This document shows, piece after piece, positions 21,238-30,243 of a stretch of 64,000 nt of DNA. The stretch comes from Cysteiniphilum sp. JM-1 (lineage in GTDB: Bacteria; Pseudomonadota; Gammaproteobacteria; Francisellales; Francisellaceae), in NCBI RefSeq assembly GCF_008711525.1, contig NZ_VXKS01000004.1:1-64000 (forward strand). The letters are read 5' to 3'. The notes beneath the pieces are model-generated. The model saw nothing but the letters and a program-made list of their open reading frames with translations. It had not been told where the DNA came from and did not search any database. Position numbers and translations under genes: made by a program. Position 1 is the first letter of the stretch, and each line of letters begins with the position of its first letter.

Positions 21238-21257
21238 TATCTATCCTCACCGCTAAC

Positions 21258-21554
21258 TTATTCAGCACCAATAAAATTGATGTCATGACCTTCTTGAAGT
21301 CTAATATAAGCTTTCTTCCAGTCTTTAGTTCTACCTTCAATACGACCAAAACGGCGCGCTTTACCTTTAACGTTGACAGTTTTCACATCTTCAACTTGTA
21401 CTTCAAAAAGCATTTCTACTGCTTTTTTAATTTCTTTTTTGGTTGCATCCGTCGCGACTTTGAAAACAACATAAGAAGCACGTTCAGCAGCTTCATATGC
21501 TTTGTTTGTCACATGCGGGCTTAGCAACACTTTAAGCAATCTTTCTTGATTCAT
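21258..21554 (-). CDS. rplW: 50S ribosomal protein L23
   Basis: 98 residues: [19 protein letters not shown] and [20 protein letters not shown] are typical of uL23, the trigger-factor and SRP dock at the tunnel exit. It overlaps rplD by 4 bases. Confidence 0.97.
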   Translation of the reverse strand: MNQERLLKVLLSPHVTNKAYEAAERASYVVFKVATDATKKEIKKAVEMLFEVQVEDVKTVNVKGKARRFGRIEGRTKDWKKAYIRLQEGHDINFIGAE

Positions 21555-22180
21555 ACTAAACGCTCCTCAACTTGCTTAACTGCTTCTTGAGTCATAATTA
21601 CTTTGTCAAAGCACATTAACGCAACAGGATTGATTTCATGTGAATCAACAACAGCTACATTCTTAATGTTTCTTGAAGCAAGGTATAGCTCTTCAGTAAA
21701 CTCTTCAGGGCTTACAACAATCAAAGCTTCTTTGACATCTAACTGCTTTAATAACTGGACGAATTCTTTTGTTTTTGGTGTTTCAAGCTTAAAGCCTTCA
21801 ACCGCTAACAGACGATCGCTTCTTAACAACTCAGACAAGATAGACTGAATTGCCGCACGGTACATTTTGCGATTAACTTTTTGCTCATAGCTTCTAGGCT
21901 TAGCAGCAAATGTCACACCACCTTTGCGCCAGATTGGAGAACGAATAGTACCAGCACGCGCACGCCCTGTTCCTTTTTGTCTCCAAGGCTTAGCACCACC
22001 GCCTGATACTTCAGAACGTGTTTTTTGTGCTTTCGTACCTTGACGCGCACCAGCCATATAAGCCACAACGACTTGATGAACTAATGCTTCGTTATAGTCT
22101 TTAGAGAATACGCTATCTGCCACATTCAGTACGCCAGTGTTTTCACCAGCCAATGTTTTAATATTTAAATCCACGTGCAC
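21551..22180 (-). CDS. rplD: 50S ribosomal protein L4
   Basis: 209 residues. The tunnel loop [20 protein letters not shown] and [20 protein letters not shown] are diagnostic of uL4. In E. coli L4 also represses its own operon by acting on the S10 leader before rpsJ; here rpsJ is absent, so any such control would have to act on the long leader before rplC. Confidence 0.98.
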   Translation of the reverse strand: MHVDLNIKTLAGENTGVLNVADSVFSKDYNEALVHQVVVAYMAGARQGTKAQKTRSEVSGGGAKPWRQKGTGRARAGTIRSPIWRKGGVTFAAKPRSYEQKVNRKMYRAAIQSILSELLRSDRLLAVEGFKLETPKTKEFVQLLKQLDVKEALIVVSPEEFTEELYLASRNIKNVAVVDSHEINPVALMCFDKVIMTQEAVKQVEERLV

Positions 22181-22188
22181 TCTCCCTC

Positions 22189-22833
22189 TTAAGCTTTAAC
22201 TTTGATAGCAGGTGTTACGATAACATCACCGCCTGTTGCGCCAGGAATGCCGCCTTTTAATAACAACAGACCGTTTTCAACATCTACTTTAACAACTTCA
22301 AGAGTTTGCATAGTGGTTTGAACATTACCCATATGACCCGCCATTTTCTTATTCTTGAAAACACGACCTGGGGTTTGGTTTTGACCAGTTGAACCATGCA
22401 CACGATGTGAAACAGAGTTACCATGAGACATGTCTTGCGTTCTGAAATTATGACGCTTAACACCACCTTGGAAACCTTTACCTTTAGAGGTACCTGTTAC
22501 ATCCACTTTTTGACCAGCTTCGAACATAGAAATATCAACTGTTTTACCAGCTTCATATTCTGCAACTTGTCCTGCACTTAGACGAAACTCCCACAAACCA
22601 CGACCTGGTTCAACATTTGCCTTAGCAAAATGACCAGCTTCCGCTTTGTTTAGACGAGAGCGCTTTTTGAGACCTGTTGTTACTTGAATAGAGCTATATC
22701 CATCTGTATCAGCTGTTTTCACTTGTGTTACCGTGTTTGGCTCCACGTGAATAACCGTTACAGGGATAGATGTTCCATCTTCAGTAAAGACACGAGTCAT
22801 GCCGCATTTGCGACCTACGATACCTAAAGACAT
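22189..22833 (-). CDS. rplC: 50S ribosomal protein L3
   Basis: 214 residues: [20 protein letters not shown], and [20 protein letters not shown], the loop near the peptidyl-transferase centre with the Gln that PrmB methylates in E. coli. It is the first gene of the run. rpsJ, usually just upstream, is not found between here and 25067. Confidence 0.98.
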   Translation of the reverse strand: MSLGIVGRKCGMTRVFTEDGTSIPVTVIHVEPNTVTQVKTADTDGYSSIQVTTGLKKRSRLNKAEAGHFAKANVEPGRGLWEFRLSAGQVAEYEAGKTVDISMFEAGQKVDVTGTSKGKGFQGGVKRHNFRTQDMSHGNSVSHRVHGSTGQNQTPGRVFKNKKMAGHMGNVQTTMQTLEVVKVDVENGLLLLKGGIPGATGGDVIVTPAIKVKA

Positions 22834-23142
22834 CTTTTATCCTCATTTTATTATTATTTACTTCCGCGATTACAATTGACCGCGAAACACTCAATGTCAC
22901 TGCTATTGCAGCTTTAACCAAAACGCCACCTTTATCTATTCAGGCGATACTGCTTTGGCAATTTTTCACAACCTAAGTCGCAAAACTTTCATCCACCCAA
23001 GGGCAAACTACTTTAATTTTTCTCCAAAAGCACTTTAAAGAAAACTTAAAACAACTCGCAAAAAAGACGCTAAAACCCGCCTAAAATAAGCATTTACCAA
23101 CACACGAGCGCGCACCAAAGCCGCCTGAGCACAGTAAAATGG
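22834..23142 (-). promoter_or_regulatory. Long 5' leader of the rplC transcript
   Basis: About 309 bases separate the expected start (near 23142) from the rplC ATG. No conserved gene is present. Short stems exist, such as CGCG(22866-22869)/CGCG(22880-22883), and AGGAT provides the ribosome-binding site. It may be an autoregulatory leader or decayed sequence left from the loss of rpsJ. Confidence 0.5.
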
Positions 23143-23148
23143 TAGCGC

Positions 23149-23177
23149 ATTCTAACGCATACTGGTTTAAACTTCAA
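23149..23177 (-). promoter_or_regulatory. Promoter of the rplC-rpsQ (S10-type) transcript
   Basis: On the minus strand TTGAAG (23177-23172), 17 bases, TAGAAT (23154-23149). It is the only good sigma-70 match I found upstream of rplC. Confidence 0.65.
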
Positions 23178-23260
23178 CAGCGTGATTGCAATTAGTTTGT
23201 TGCGAATTGAATCAAATTAAAAGTTATTGAAATTAGACTATATGACTGCTTCAACATAAT

Positions 23261-23420
23261 CCTTAGTTCGGTTTAGTGCATTAACTCGAACTATAAAAAT
23301 TCTTAGTTCGGTTTAGCGCATTAACTCGAATTATAAAACTCCTTAGTCAAGTTTGAAGCGCTAACTCTGACTATAAAAATCCTTAGTTAAATTTGAACCA
23401 CTAAATTTAACGACAGCCAC
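23261..23420. repeat. 40-bp hairpin repeat array, block 1 (4 units)
   Basis: Units begin at 23261, 23301, 23341 and 23381, exactly 40 bp apart. Each reads CCTTAGT..., a loop of about 12-18 bases, ...ACTATAAAA. The arms pair within each unit but differ between units: TAGTTCG/CGAACTA (unit 1), the same with one G-T pair (unit 2), TAGTCA/TGACTA (unit 3), GTTAAATTT/AAATTTAAC (unit 4). No coding frame explains it. Confidence 0.85.
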
Positions 23421-23466
23421 CATTCATCACCTCAATAATTTCATCTAAAAGCATCGATGCTCACCG

Positions 23467-23518
23467 CCCCTCACCCGCGCAGCTTACGCTACGCGACCTC
23501 TCCCTCAAGGGGCGAGGT
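23467..23518. repeat. 52-bp REP-like repeat, copy A
   Basis: CCCCTCACCCGCGCAGC... to ...AAGGGGCGAGGT, identical to copy B at 24829-24880. Similarity continues with gaps to about 23565 (CAGTTAGTTACAT). It is an imperfect palindrome with the inner stem CGCGCAGC/GCTACGCG. It sits in the gap between the two blocks of the hairpin array. Confidence 0.9.
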
Positions 23519-23587
23519 AAAAATAGCTCAACTTATTTTTCAGTTAGTTACATGCTACATCACCCATACCCAACTTAGGTATAAATC

Positions 23588-23800
23588 CCCTTAGTCAAGT
23601 TTAAGACGTTAACTCTGACTATAAAAACCCTTAGTCCAATTTAGGGCGCCAACTTGGACTATATAGTTCCTTTGCTCAATTTGGCATCTCAACTTGGATT
23701 ATAAAATCTTTTAGTTAAACTTGAACTGCCAAATTTAACTACAAAAATCCTTAGTTAAATTTAGAACCTCAAGTTTCATCATAGATCATTAAATACTTAT
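23588..23800. repeat. 40-bp hairpin repeat array, block 2 (5 units)
   Basis: Units start near 23589, 23629, 23669, 23709 and 23749, again every 40 bp. Arms: TAGTCA/TGACTA (23592-23597, 23616-23621), TAGTCCAA/TTGGACTA (23632-23639, 23654-23661), a decayed pair, TAGTTAAA/TTTAACTA (23712-23719, 23734-23741), and a decayed last unit. The block ends about 50 bp before the gene at 23854. Confidence 0.82.
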
Positions 23801-23853
23801 CAAAAACAAAAAGTTTATTACGCTCATATCCTGTAATTTCTTTGAGAATATCT

Positions 23854-24777
23854 TCATACTGAAAAAACCGTAATGTAATCAACAATCTTTGGATAATGTT
23901 GTTGGCAGAACGCTAATAAATCTTTCTTTGTTGGTTGTACTGCAATAATTGTTTCACGATATGCAGCATAGTGCATTTTAGGCAAAGTCTGATTGGCTTT
24001 AAGATTTTTCTTATCATTCTTTATATATTTAGTCGTGTATTCTTTTTCAAACACCGCCCTTTCATTATGCTTTTCAGCATAAACTAACGCCTTATGCGGA
24101 AACTCGCCCTGATCCAATGCTTCTTTAATATAATGTGCAATAACATCTTTAATCGCTGCCGTCTTTGGTGGATTTGCCAAATCATCACCTATTGAGTATT
24201 TAGAGTAAATACCATCTGTGGCTTTGATCTGATTATATTCATTGGTAAAACTACGGCGCATGTTGGAACCAAAATGAATACTATAAGTACTGAGAAATCC
24301 ATCATAAATAACATGCTCTAAAAAAGGTAAAAGTATAAAGTTTGCCTGATACGGCAAGCCGTTCTTGGGGAAAAAATCTTCCAAGCTATGACTAATTCCT
24401 TTAATGCCATAAAGTCTAGTACCCCTACCGGTACCTTTATTTGCAGCTGGTGTTGCCATAACAACCGAGTGCTCACGTAAGTGCTTCATTAGAAAGCCAT
24501 CAATCGCTAACTTACCTTGCCACTGACGAATAACATCTAGGTCTTCCACCTTGAAGTTATATGGGTTTTTATCACAGAAGTCTTTTATATTGGCTGCCAC
24601 GTACATCTTATCTCGTATAGCAGGAATAGCGCCCTGCAATTCATCACGACTTAAATCCTGAAAGTCCTCGACAGATTTTAATCTAGAATTAATCGCATAT
24701 TTCTTGTTGGTGAAATCCATTAAAGATCGGTGAAGTTTAAAAAAGTATTCTGCTTCATGTGGTAAAAGTTGACTCAT
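23854..24777 (-). CDS. Unrecognised 307-residue protein
   Basis: I do not recognise the family. It is soluble, with no signal or TM segment, and rich in Lys, Tyr, His and Asp. Visible blocks: HEAEYFFKLHRSLMDFTNKKYAIN at the start, RDKMYVAANIKDFCDKNPYNF, ATPAANKGTGRGTRLYGIKG (Gly/Thr-rich, not a proper Walker A), and PFLEHVIYDGFLSTYSIHFG. The ATG is supported by AAGGAC about 8 bases upstream. It lies where rpsJ would be expected, between a hairpin array and a REP-like repeat, and looks like accessory DNA. The composition is not strikingly different from its neighbours. Confidence 0.75.
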   Translation of the reverse strand: MSQLLPHEAEYFFKLHRSLMDFTNKKYAINSRLKSVEDFQDLSRDELQGAIPAIRDKMYVAANIKDFCDKNPYNFKVEDLDVIRQWQGKLAIDGFLMKHLREHSVVMATPAANKGTGRGTRLYGIKGISHSLEDFFPKNGLPYQANFILLPFLEHVIYDGFLSTYSIHFGSNMRRSFTNEYNQIKATDGIYSKYSIGDDLANPPKTAAIKDVIAHYIKEALDQGEFPHKALVYAEKHNERAVFEKEYTTKYIKNDKKNLKANQTLPKMHYAAYRETIIAVQPTKKDLLAFCQQHYPKIVDYITVFSV

Positions 24778-24828
24778 TGCCGTTGTCCTTATTTTTTGCC
24801 TTTATTGTATTTGCTCAATTTAAATTTC

Positions 24829-24880
24829 CCCCTCACCCGCGCAGCTTACGCTACGCGACCTCTCCCTCAAGGGGCGAGGT
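24829..24880. repeat. 52-bp REP-like repeat, copy B
   Basis: Identical to copy A over 52 bp and similar further to about 24957, apart from about 33 extra bases (around CGCCCACAAACCATTTTACG) absent in copy A. With copy A it brackets half of the hairpin array and the unknown gene, about 1.3 kb, in direct orientation. Confidence 0.9.
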
Positions 24881-25067
24881 GAAAAACAGTTCAACTCATA
24901 TCGCCCACAAACCATTTTACGAGCGGTATATTCCTCAGTTAGTTACATACTATACCTCTCACTTTAAGGAATGCATATGAAAAACCTGACAAATCCAAAC
25001 ACTTTACTTTTAATTTTCAGTCAAATCGTTAATATGTTTTCACCCCTAGTCAACTCCCCTAACATAT

Positions 25068-26384
25068 ATGACAATTCATAAAATCAAAGGTTATGTTATT
25101 TTCGTTGTGGTGCTAAGCGCCTTTTTGCTATTTTATAAATACATTATGCAGGTTTTTCCAGGTCTTATTGCCAATGACATTATGTCGTCTTTTAGCATCT
25201 CTCCTGCCCAAGCAGGATCATTAGTCGCTATTACCTTTTGGACCATTGTTATCACCCAATTATTCTCAGGGTTGATTTTGGATAAATTTGGTTTTCGCAT
25301 TATTAGCTCACTATCATTGGTAAGCTCAGCAATGGGGCTTCTGGTATTTATTTATGGCGCTAATCACAGTGATTTATGGCTTGGCTATCTTGGGCGGATT
25401 ATGATTGGCATTGGCATTTCCTTTGCTACCGTTAGCTATATCAAAGCGGTCTCGGTATGGTTCTCCCCGCGCCGCTTTGCCTTTGTGTCAAGCTTCTTAG
25501 CCACTGCGGCAATGCTCGGTGCAATCATTGGACAAGCACCATTATCTTACTTGATCTCCCACACGGGCTCATGGCAAAAGGCACTGGCAATTTGCGCTTT
25601 TGTTGGACTTATTGGCGCACTTTTGTATTTTCTCATCGTTCGCGATCATAACCCCAAGCAAAAAGAAATCTCCACCAAGGACAGTAGTCTTGAATGGGCA
25701 TCGATCAAAACAGTACTTTTCAATCGCAATAACTGGCTATTAACCTTTTATTCAGGCTTAAGCTTCACTGCAATTGACGCCTTTGCTGGTCTGTGGGGTA
25801 ACAATTATTTTCGTGAGCAGTATGGTGTGTCAACTGAGCATGCTGCAGGCATGATCTCGATGATTTTCCTTGGTATGGCGATTGGCTCACCGATTATTGG
25901 CAAACTATCAGAATACTATAATACCAAACGTTTAATGCTAGGCTTTCATGTTATTGCCACGATTAGCCTTGCCATTGTGCTGACCATGAAAACCACACCA
26001 CTAACGGCCTCTATCTGCTTATTTATCTTTGGTTTCTCACTCGGCATTTATATGCTGAGCTTTGCCATCGGTCGACGCATTAACCCTATCGTTGTAACTG
26101 CTACCGTTGCTGCTTTAATCAACACTGGCGAACCCATCTTTGGTGCAATTTTCGACCCCCTTATTGGTTATTTCCTTGAGCTTACATGGCAAGGTAATTA
26201 CATCAATAGCGCTGGGCAAATTGTTCATTATGCACAAGGCCTAGCACCTGCTAATGCTGTCAAACACTTCGATGTTTCTTCTTACCATATGGCATTCTCT
26301 ATTTTGACACTCAGCATGATTCTGTCTTTTGTCTTATTATGCTTTGTTAAAGATAACAACGAAGAACAAAGTGATGATGTCTAA
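25068..26384 (+). CDS. MFS transporter, Francisella/Legionella-type paralogue 2
   Basis: 438 residues with 12 predicted TM helices. The N-terminus IKGYVIFVVVLSAFLLFYKYIMQVFPGLIA and the motif A loop LILDKFGFRIIS match the carrier at 5504-6751; both also share AALINTGEPIFGAIFDPLIGY near the end. An extra loop (WQGNYINSAGQIVHYAQGL) precedes the last helix pair. It probably takes up a small solute across the inner membrane. No clear Shine-Dalgarno is seen. The next gene starts about 70 bp downstream. Confidence 0.87.
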   Translation: MTIHKIKGYVIFVVVLSAFLLFYKYIMQVFPGLIANDIMSSFSISPAQAGSLVAITFWTIVITQLFSGLILDKFGFRIISSLSLVSSAMGLLVFIYGANHSDLWLGYLGRIMIGIGISFATVSYIKAVSVWFSPRRFAFVSSFLATAAMLGAIIGQAPLSYLISHTGSWQKALAICAFVGLIGALLYFLIVRDHNPKQKEISTKDSSLEWASIKTVLFNRNNWLLTFYSGLSFTAIDAFAGLWGNNYFREQYGVSTEHAAGMISMIFLGMAIGSPIIGKLSEYYNTKRLMLGFHVIATISLAIVLTMKTTPLTASICLFIFGFSLGIYMLSFAIGRRINPIVVTATVAALINTGEPIFGAIFDPLIGYFLELTWQGNYINSAGQIVHYAQGLAPANAVKHFDVSSYHMAFSILTLSMILSFVLLCFVKDNNEEQSDDV

Positions 26385-26453
26385 CATTAATAAAAATATT
26401 TTCTGATACGTTATTTCTGCTATGATGATGCGCATTGCCATGATAGACACTAA

Positions 26454-27959
26454 ATGCAAGACGCAATGAAACAAATAATCAAAGCAAGCCATTTATTTTG
26501 GATCTTTTTCCTCACTTACGCATTTTTATGGACGCTCGCGCCATCAATTATGCGCTTTGTCACACCAATGGATGCCACCGAAGGGGCAATGTGGGCGCAC
26601 ACGCTGCAATGGGGCTATCCACGCGACCCTTGGTTAAATGCACTATTAACTAAGATTGCGCTCTTTATTAGCGGCAACCGTGATTGGAGTATTTATTTAT
26701 TTTCGCAACTGATGGCACTTATTGCATTTTGGTCAGTGTGGCGCCTAGGGCGATTGATCTTTAAAAATGATTATTTAGCACTCTTTGCTGCAGTTATCCT
26801 TATTGCGATTCAATACTATAACTTAGCGATTATTGACTTTAACGACAATGCCTGTGAACTCGGACTTTGGCCGTTAATGGCTTTGTATTTTTATCGCAGC
26901 ATCACCACAAACCGCCTAAAGCACTGGCTGTTACTTGGCATCATCGCCGGTCTTGCGATGATGGCGAAGTACTACACTGCTGTGCCCTTAGTTGCTATGC
27001 TACTTTTTATCGTTTTTGAAAAGTCACTCCATCGCCACTTAATCAACTGGAAGCTTTATCTAAGCCTGATCATCTTAGTGATTATTTGCATCCCTCACAT
27101 CGTCTGGCTTGTTAATTATGGGTTTATCACCATCCATTACTCAATGGATAAAGTCGATAGCCATATTCATGAAAGTATATTGCAAAAGCATTTTGGCTAT
27201 GCCCTGCATTTCTTTTTCGCGCAAATTGGGACTTTCATGGGCGCTGTCGCCTTATTTTTATTTGGATACATCGGCAAAACTAAAAATAAACCAACACTTA
27301 ACAACAAGACAAATATTGGCGCCTTTAATGCCAAATTCTTGTTTTTAGTTGGTTTTGGTCCGACACTTATTACCGTGCTTATTTCAATCATTGGTGGCTG
27401 GAATATCCATACGATGTGGGGGATTCCGTTATTAAGCTTATGGAGCCTTATTCTCATCGCACTAGCCAAACCTATTTTAACCACGAGCAAACTCAAACGC
27501 CTTATCGCCATGGCTAGCTTTATTATTGTTTTACTATTAGTGGGTTATAGCGTTTCATTATCTCGCAGTAAATCCAGTAGTGCCAATTACCCTGCGCGCG
27601 AAATCGCGCAAATCGTTACCAATGAATGGCATCACCGTTACAACACTAAGCTTGAATATATCGCGGGCTTTAACAAACCGATTAGCTATATTACCCGCTA
27701 CTCCAAAGATCATCCAATGGCGCTTATTGCTTTTGATCCTAAGCTTAACCCTGCACTTAATATGCATGACCTACGCCAGAAAGGTGCAGTGTTTATTTTG
27801 GTGCCACAAATGGAAGGCACTACTACATTCCCAAAAGAGGTATTAGCACAATACCCTGATTTAGTGATTATGCCTTATCAAGAAATCCCTTGGAAACGTG
27901 CCAAGCCCAATCAACAACCAATGCGCTTTCAAATCGCTTTTTTACCACCAAAGCCATAG
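26454..27959 (+). CDS. GT39/ArnT-type membrane glycosyltransferase
   Basis: 501 residues, about 11 TM helices and a C-terminal periplasmic part (after about 370). PMT_2-like features are visible: MDATEGAMWAHTLQWGYPRDPW in the first periplasmic loop (acidic catalytic area), RDWSIYLFSQL, NACELGLWPLMALYFY and MMAKYYTAVPL. This family uses polyprenyl-phosphate sugars; ArnT and Francisella FlmK add amino sugars to lipid A phosphates. That role is plausible here but not proven. The start could also be the ATG at 26466. zapE follows after 9 bases. Confidence 0.8.
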   Translation: MQDAMKQIIKASHLFWIFFLTYAFLWTLAPSIMRFVTPMDATEGAMWAHTLQWGYPRDPWLNALLTKIALFISGNRDWSIYLFSQLMALIAFWSVWRLGRLIFKNDYLALFAAVILIAIQYYNLAIIDFNDNACELGLWPLMALYFYRSITTNRLKHWLLLGIIAGLAMMAKYYTAVPLVAMLLFIVFEKSLHRHLINWKLYLSLIILVIICIPHIVWLVNYGFITIHYSMDKVDSHIHESILQKHFGYALHFFFAQIGTFMGAVALFLFGYIGKTKNKPTLNNKTNIGAFNAKFLFLVGFGPTLITVLISIIGGWNIHTMWGIPLLSLWSLILIALAKPILTTSKLKRLIAMASFIIVLLLVGYSVSLSRSKSSSANYPAREIAQIVTNEWHHRYNTKLEYIAGFNKPISYITRYSKDHPMALIAFDPKLNPALNMHDLRQKGAVFILVPQMEGTTTFPKEVLAQYPDLVIMPYQEIPWKRAKPNQQPMRFQIAFLPPKP

Positions 27960-27968
27960 TGTGACCAT

Positions 27969-29018
27969 ATGACTTTACGCGACAGTTATCTAAATTATCT
28001 CAATGCACATCACTACAATGAAGACCCATTGCAATTACAAGCGATTGACTATTTACAGCAAATTATTATTCAAGTTGAGAATCGAGACTCAATTAAATCC
28101 AAGACTTGGCGCTTATTTAAAAAGAAGCCTGATCCAATCAAAGGCTTATACATGTGGGGTGGCGTTGGTCGCGGTAAAACTTTTATCATGGATTTATTCT
28201 ATGATGCGCTAACGATTGACAATAAAACGCGCCTGCACTTTAATCACTTCATGCAGCAGGTACATCAATCATTGCGTAGTTTTCAAGGTCAAAAAAATCC
28301 TTTACAAAAAGTCGCTCACAATATTGCAGATCAATATAGCGTAATTTGTTTTGATGAATTTTTTGTCGAAGACATTGCAGATGCGATGATTTTAGGTGGT
28401 CTTTTCACACAATTATTTGAACTTGGCATTACTCTTATTGCCACTTCAAACATCCCACCTGAGCGCCTTTACCAAAGTGGCTTACAACGTGAGCTTTTCT
28501 TGCCCGCAATCGACTGCCTTATCAAACATGTCACCGTCCTTAATCTTGATTCTGGCACTGATTACAGACAACTAACACAAGCGTATAATCAAAACTACTT
28601 TTACCCCTTACCAGAAGCCACACTTAATCTTGCCAATCGTTTTAAACAAAGCGCATCAACTCATGTAATGTATGACACTGAAATCATCCTTGAAGATCGT
28701 CTTGTTAAAGTCAAAGCCGTTGATGAAAATGCTATTTGGTTTGATTTCTTTAGTATTTGTGGTGATGGTCGCGGTGTGAGTGACTATATCGCGCTTGCCA
28801 AACGCTTTGATACGATCTATATCAGTGATATGCCCATTTTAACGATAAAATACGAAAGTGAAACCCGACGCTTTATCGCGATGATCGATGAGTTTTATGA
28901 TGAAAATAAACACGTTATTATCGCAGCGGAGACTGACTTTAATGATATTTATCAAGGTGAAAAACTTAAATTTGAGTTTGAACGCACTAAAAGCAGATTA
29001 CATGAGATGCAACAATAA
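27969..29018 (+). CDS. zapE: Cell division ATPase ZapE (AFG1-like)
   Basis: 349 residues. Walker A GGVGRGKTFIMDLFYD (about residues 62-77), then Walker B-like VICFDEFFVEDIADAMIL and sensor region IATSNIPPERLYQSGLQRELFLPAI. In E. coli ZapE binds FtsZ during late division and stress. The C-terminus keeps the DYIALAKRFDTIYISDMP and RRFIAMIDEFYD blocks of the family. It is likely cotranscribed with the glycosyltransferase. Confidence 0.95.
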   Translation: MTLRDSYLNYLNAHHYNEDPLQLQAIDYLQQIIIQVENRDSIKSKTWRLFKKKPDPIKGLYMWGGVGRGKTFIMDLFYDALTIDNKTRLHFNHFMQQVHQSLRSFQGQKNPLQKVAHNIADQYSVICFDEFFVEDIADAMILGGLFTQLFELGITLIATSNIPPERLYQSGLQRELFLPAIDCLIKHVTVLNLDSGTDYRQLTQAYNQNYFYPLPEATLNLANRFKQSASTHVMYDTEIILEDRLVKVKAVDENAIWFDFFSICGDGRGVSDYIALAKRFDTIYISDMPILTIKYESETRRFIAMIDEFYDENKHVIIAAETDFNDIYQGEKLKFEFERTKSRLHEMQQ

Positions 29019-29022
29019 GAGG

Positions 29023-29271
29023 CTAGACCACTTCTTTCGTTTGTAGCACTTGATTGTAAAGCATATCTTTGACACGACGACGCTGTTTTTTAAGATTTGT
29101 CAAATCGTGATCTGTTACGGCTTCTTGATTGGCTTCAATCCTAAATATTTCCTTATCAAGCGCTTCATATTCATTAAATAGTTTGTGAAAGTGATTATCC
29201 GTTTCTTTTAAATTATGGATTGTTTCAGCATGCTCTGGAAACTCTTTAACTAGCGGGTGATGTTCTAACAT
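29023..29271 (-). CDS. YdcH/DUF465 family protein
   Basis: 82 residues, mostly helical: HHPLVKEFPEHAETIHNLKETDNHFHKLFNEYEALDKEIFRIE, the DUF465 signature, with a coiled-coil second half (LTNLKKQRRRVKDMLY). The function of the family is unknown. Shine-Dalgarno AGGAG precedes the ATG. Convergent with zapE. Confidence 0.88.
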   Translation of the reverse strand: MLEHHPLVKEFPEHAETIHNLKETDNHFHKLFNEYEALDKEIFRIEANQEAVTDHDLTNLKKQRRRVKDMLYNQVLQTKEVV

Positions 29272-29400
29272 TATTAACTCCTACATTTATGATTAATATT
29301 ACAAATTCCAGCTTGAGTCTAACAATCATAAAACTAGGCGTCATGCACGCTTACAGCAAAAACATCGATAGATACGAAAACAATGATCTATGTCATCTTT

Positions 29401-29901
29401 TTATATGTTTTTTAGAGGTAAAAATAAACGACGGGCTTCCGAGTGAAACTCCCTGAAACCAAACTGTTGGTAAAAAGAGGCTGCTTTTTCACTAATTGCA
29501 TCAACAACCATGGCATAAATAGCAATTTCTTCACTCACGGCAAGTGTGCGCTTAATTGCATCCACTAAGAGCATTCTGCCAACACCTAAACCTTGTGCAT
29601 CTTTACTGACTGCCAAACGCCCAATTAAAGCGCAAGGTATTGGATGACGCGGCAGCTTGCGCGCTACTGTATCAGGTAAAGAGCCTACATCTACTGATAG
29701 CGTTGAAAGGGTGTAATAGCCAAGAATAACCGTTATATCCTTTTCCGATGTTGCAACAAATGTACGCCCAACACTACGCCGAATGTCTTGTGTTGCTTGT
29801 TTTTGGATATAATGATCCAAGGCATCAACACCACAACAAAAATGTGTACGATTGTGAATTTCACTATCAAGAGCTGAAATAATGATATTTGAATAGCTCA
29901 T
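29401..29901 (-). CDS. GNAT acetyltransferase toxin (TacT-like)
   Basis: 166 residues. Acetyl-CoA loop LIGRLAVSKDAQGLGVGRMLL (about 92-112) and the C-terminal AASFYQQFGF with the likely catalytic Tyr. Together with an upstream DUF1778 antitoxin this is the TacAT/AtaT arrangement, in which the toxin acetylates the amino acid on charged tRNA and stops translation. The target tRNA cannot be predicted. Its ATG overlaps the antitoxin stop (TAATG), so translation is coupled. Confidence 0.88.
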   Translation of the reverse strand: MSYSNIIISALDSEIHNRTHFCCGVDALDHYIQKQATQDIRRSVGRTFVATSEKDITVILGYYTLSTLSVDVGSLPDTVARKLPRHPIPCALIGRLAVSKDAQGLGVGRMLLVDAIKRTLAVSEEIAIYAMVVDAISEKAASFYQQFGFREFHSEARRLFLPLKNI

Positions 29902-30191
29902 TACTTACTACTAACACGCGCATTATGCTCATCAAACGCTTTTAACAGCTTATCATTAAACTGCACTGGCTGAGATAAGGCAGTCAAAAAAGCTGCTGCG
30001 TCATTCTGTCCTAGCTGCATCGTCTCATGCGCATGGATTGTTTTTTCAGCCTGCTTTAATGCGCAACTTAAAATAAAGTTGCTTACACTTTTACCCTCAA
30101 AGCTTGCAGCGCGTTCAAGGACTGTTTTCGCCATATTATTTAATCTTAAATTAATACGCTCTTGCTTAAGATTCATGCTTTCACTTCGCAT
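29901..30191 (-). CDS. DUF1778 ribbon-helix-helix antitoxin (TacA-like)
   Basis: 96 residues from the ATG at 30191 (GGAG 6 bases upstream); the ATG at 30203 is also possible. KQERINLRLNNMAKTVLERAASFEGKSVSNFILSCALK (first 45 residues) is the RHH DNA-binding domain. The C-terminal part, FNDKLLKAFDEHNARVSSK, is the toxin-wrapping tail. A promoter fits upstream: TTGATT(30251-30246), 17 bases, TACACT(30228-30223) on the minus strand, the -35 lying in a 7-bp repeat tract. Confidence 0.88.
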   Translation of the reverse strand: MRSESMNLKQERINLRLNNMAKTVLERAASFEGKSVSNFILSCALKQAEKTIHAHETMQLGQNDAAAFLTALSQPVQFNDKLLKAFDEHNARVSSK

Positions 30192-30243
30192 TTTAGGCTC
30201 CATAAATTTCCAACACAACCTAAGTGTACGTCAAAAAGGCACC

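Noticed and set aside
23261-23800. CRISPR array
   Set aside because: Spacing is 40 bp in total, the variable part is self-complementary and no cas genes are near; real spacers do not covary with themselves.
23261-23800. Integron attC sites
   Set aside because: No R/L box consensus (GTTRRRY/RYYYAAC), no cassettes between units, and no integrase in the window.
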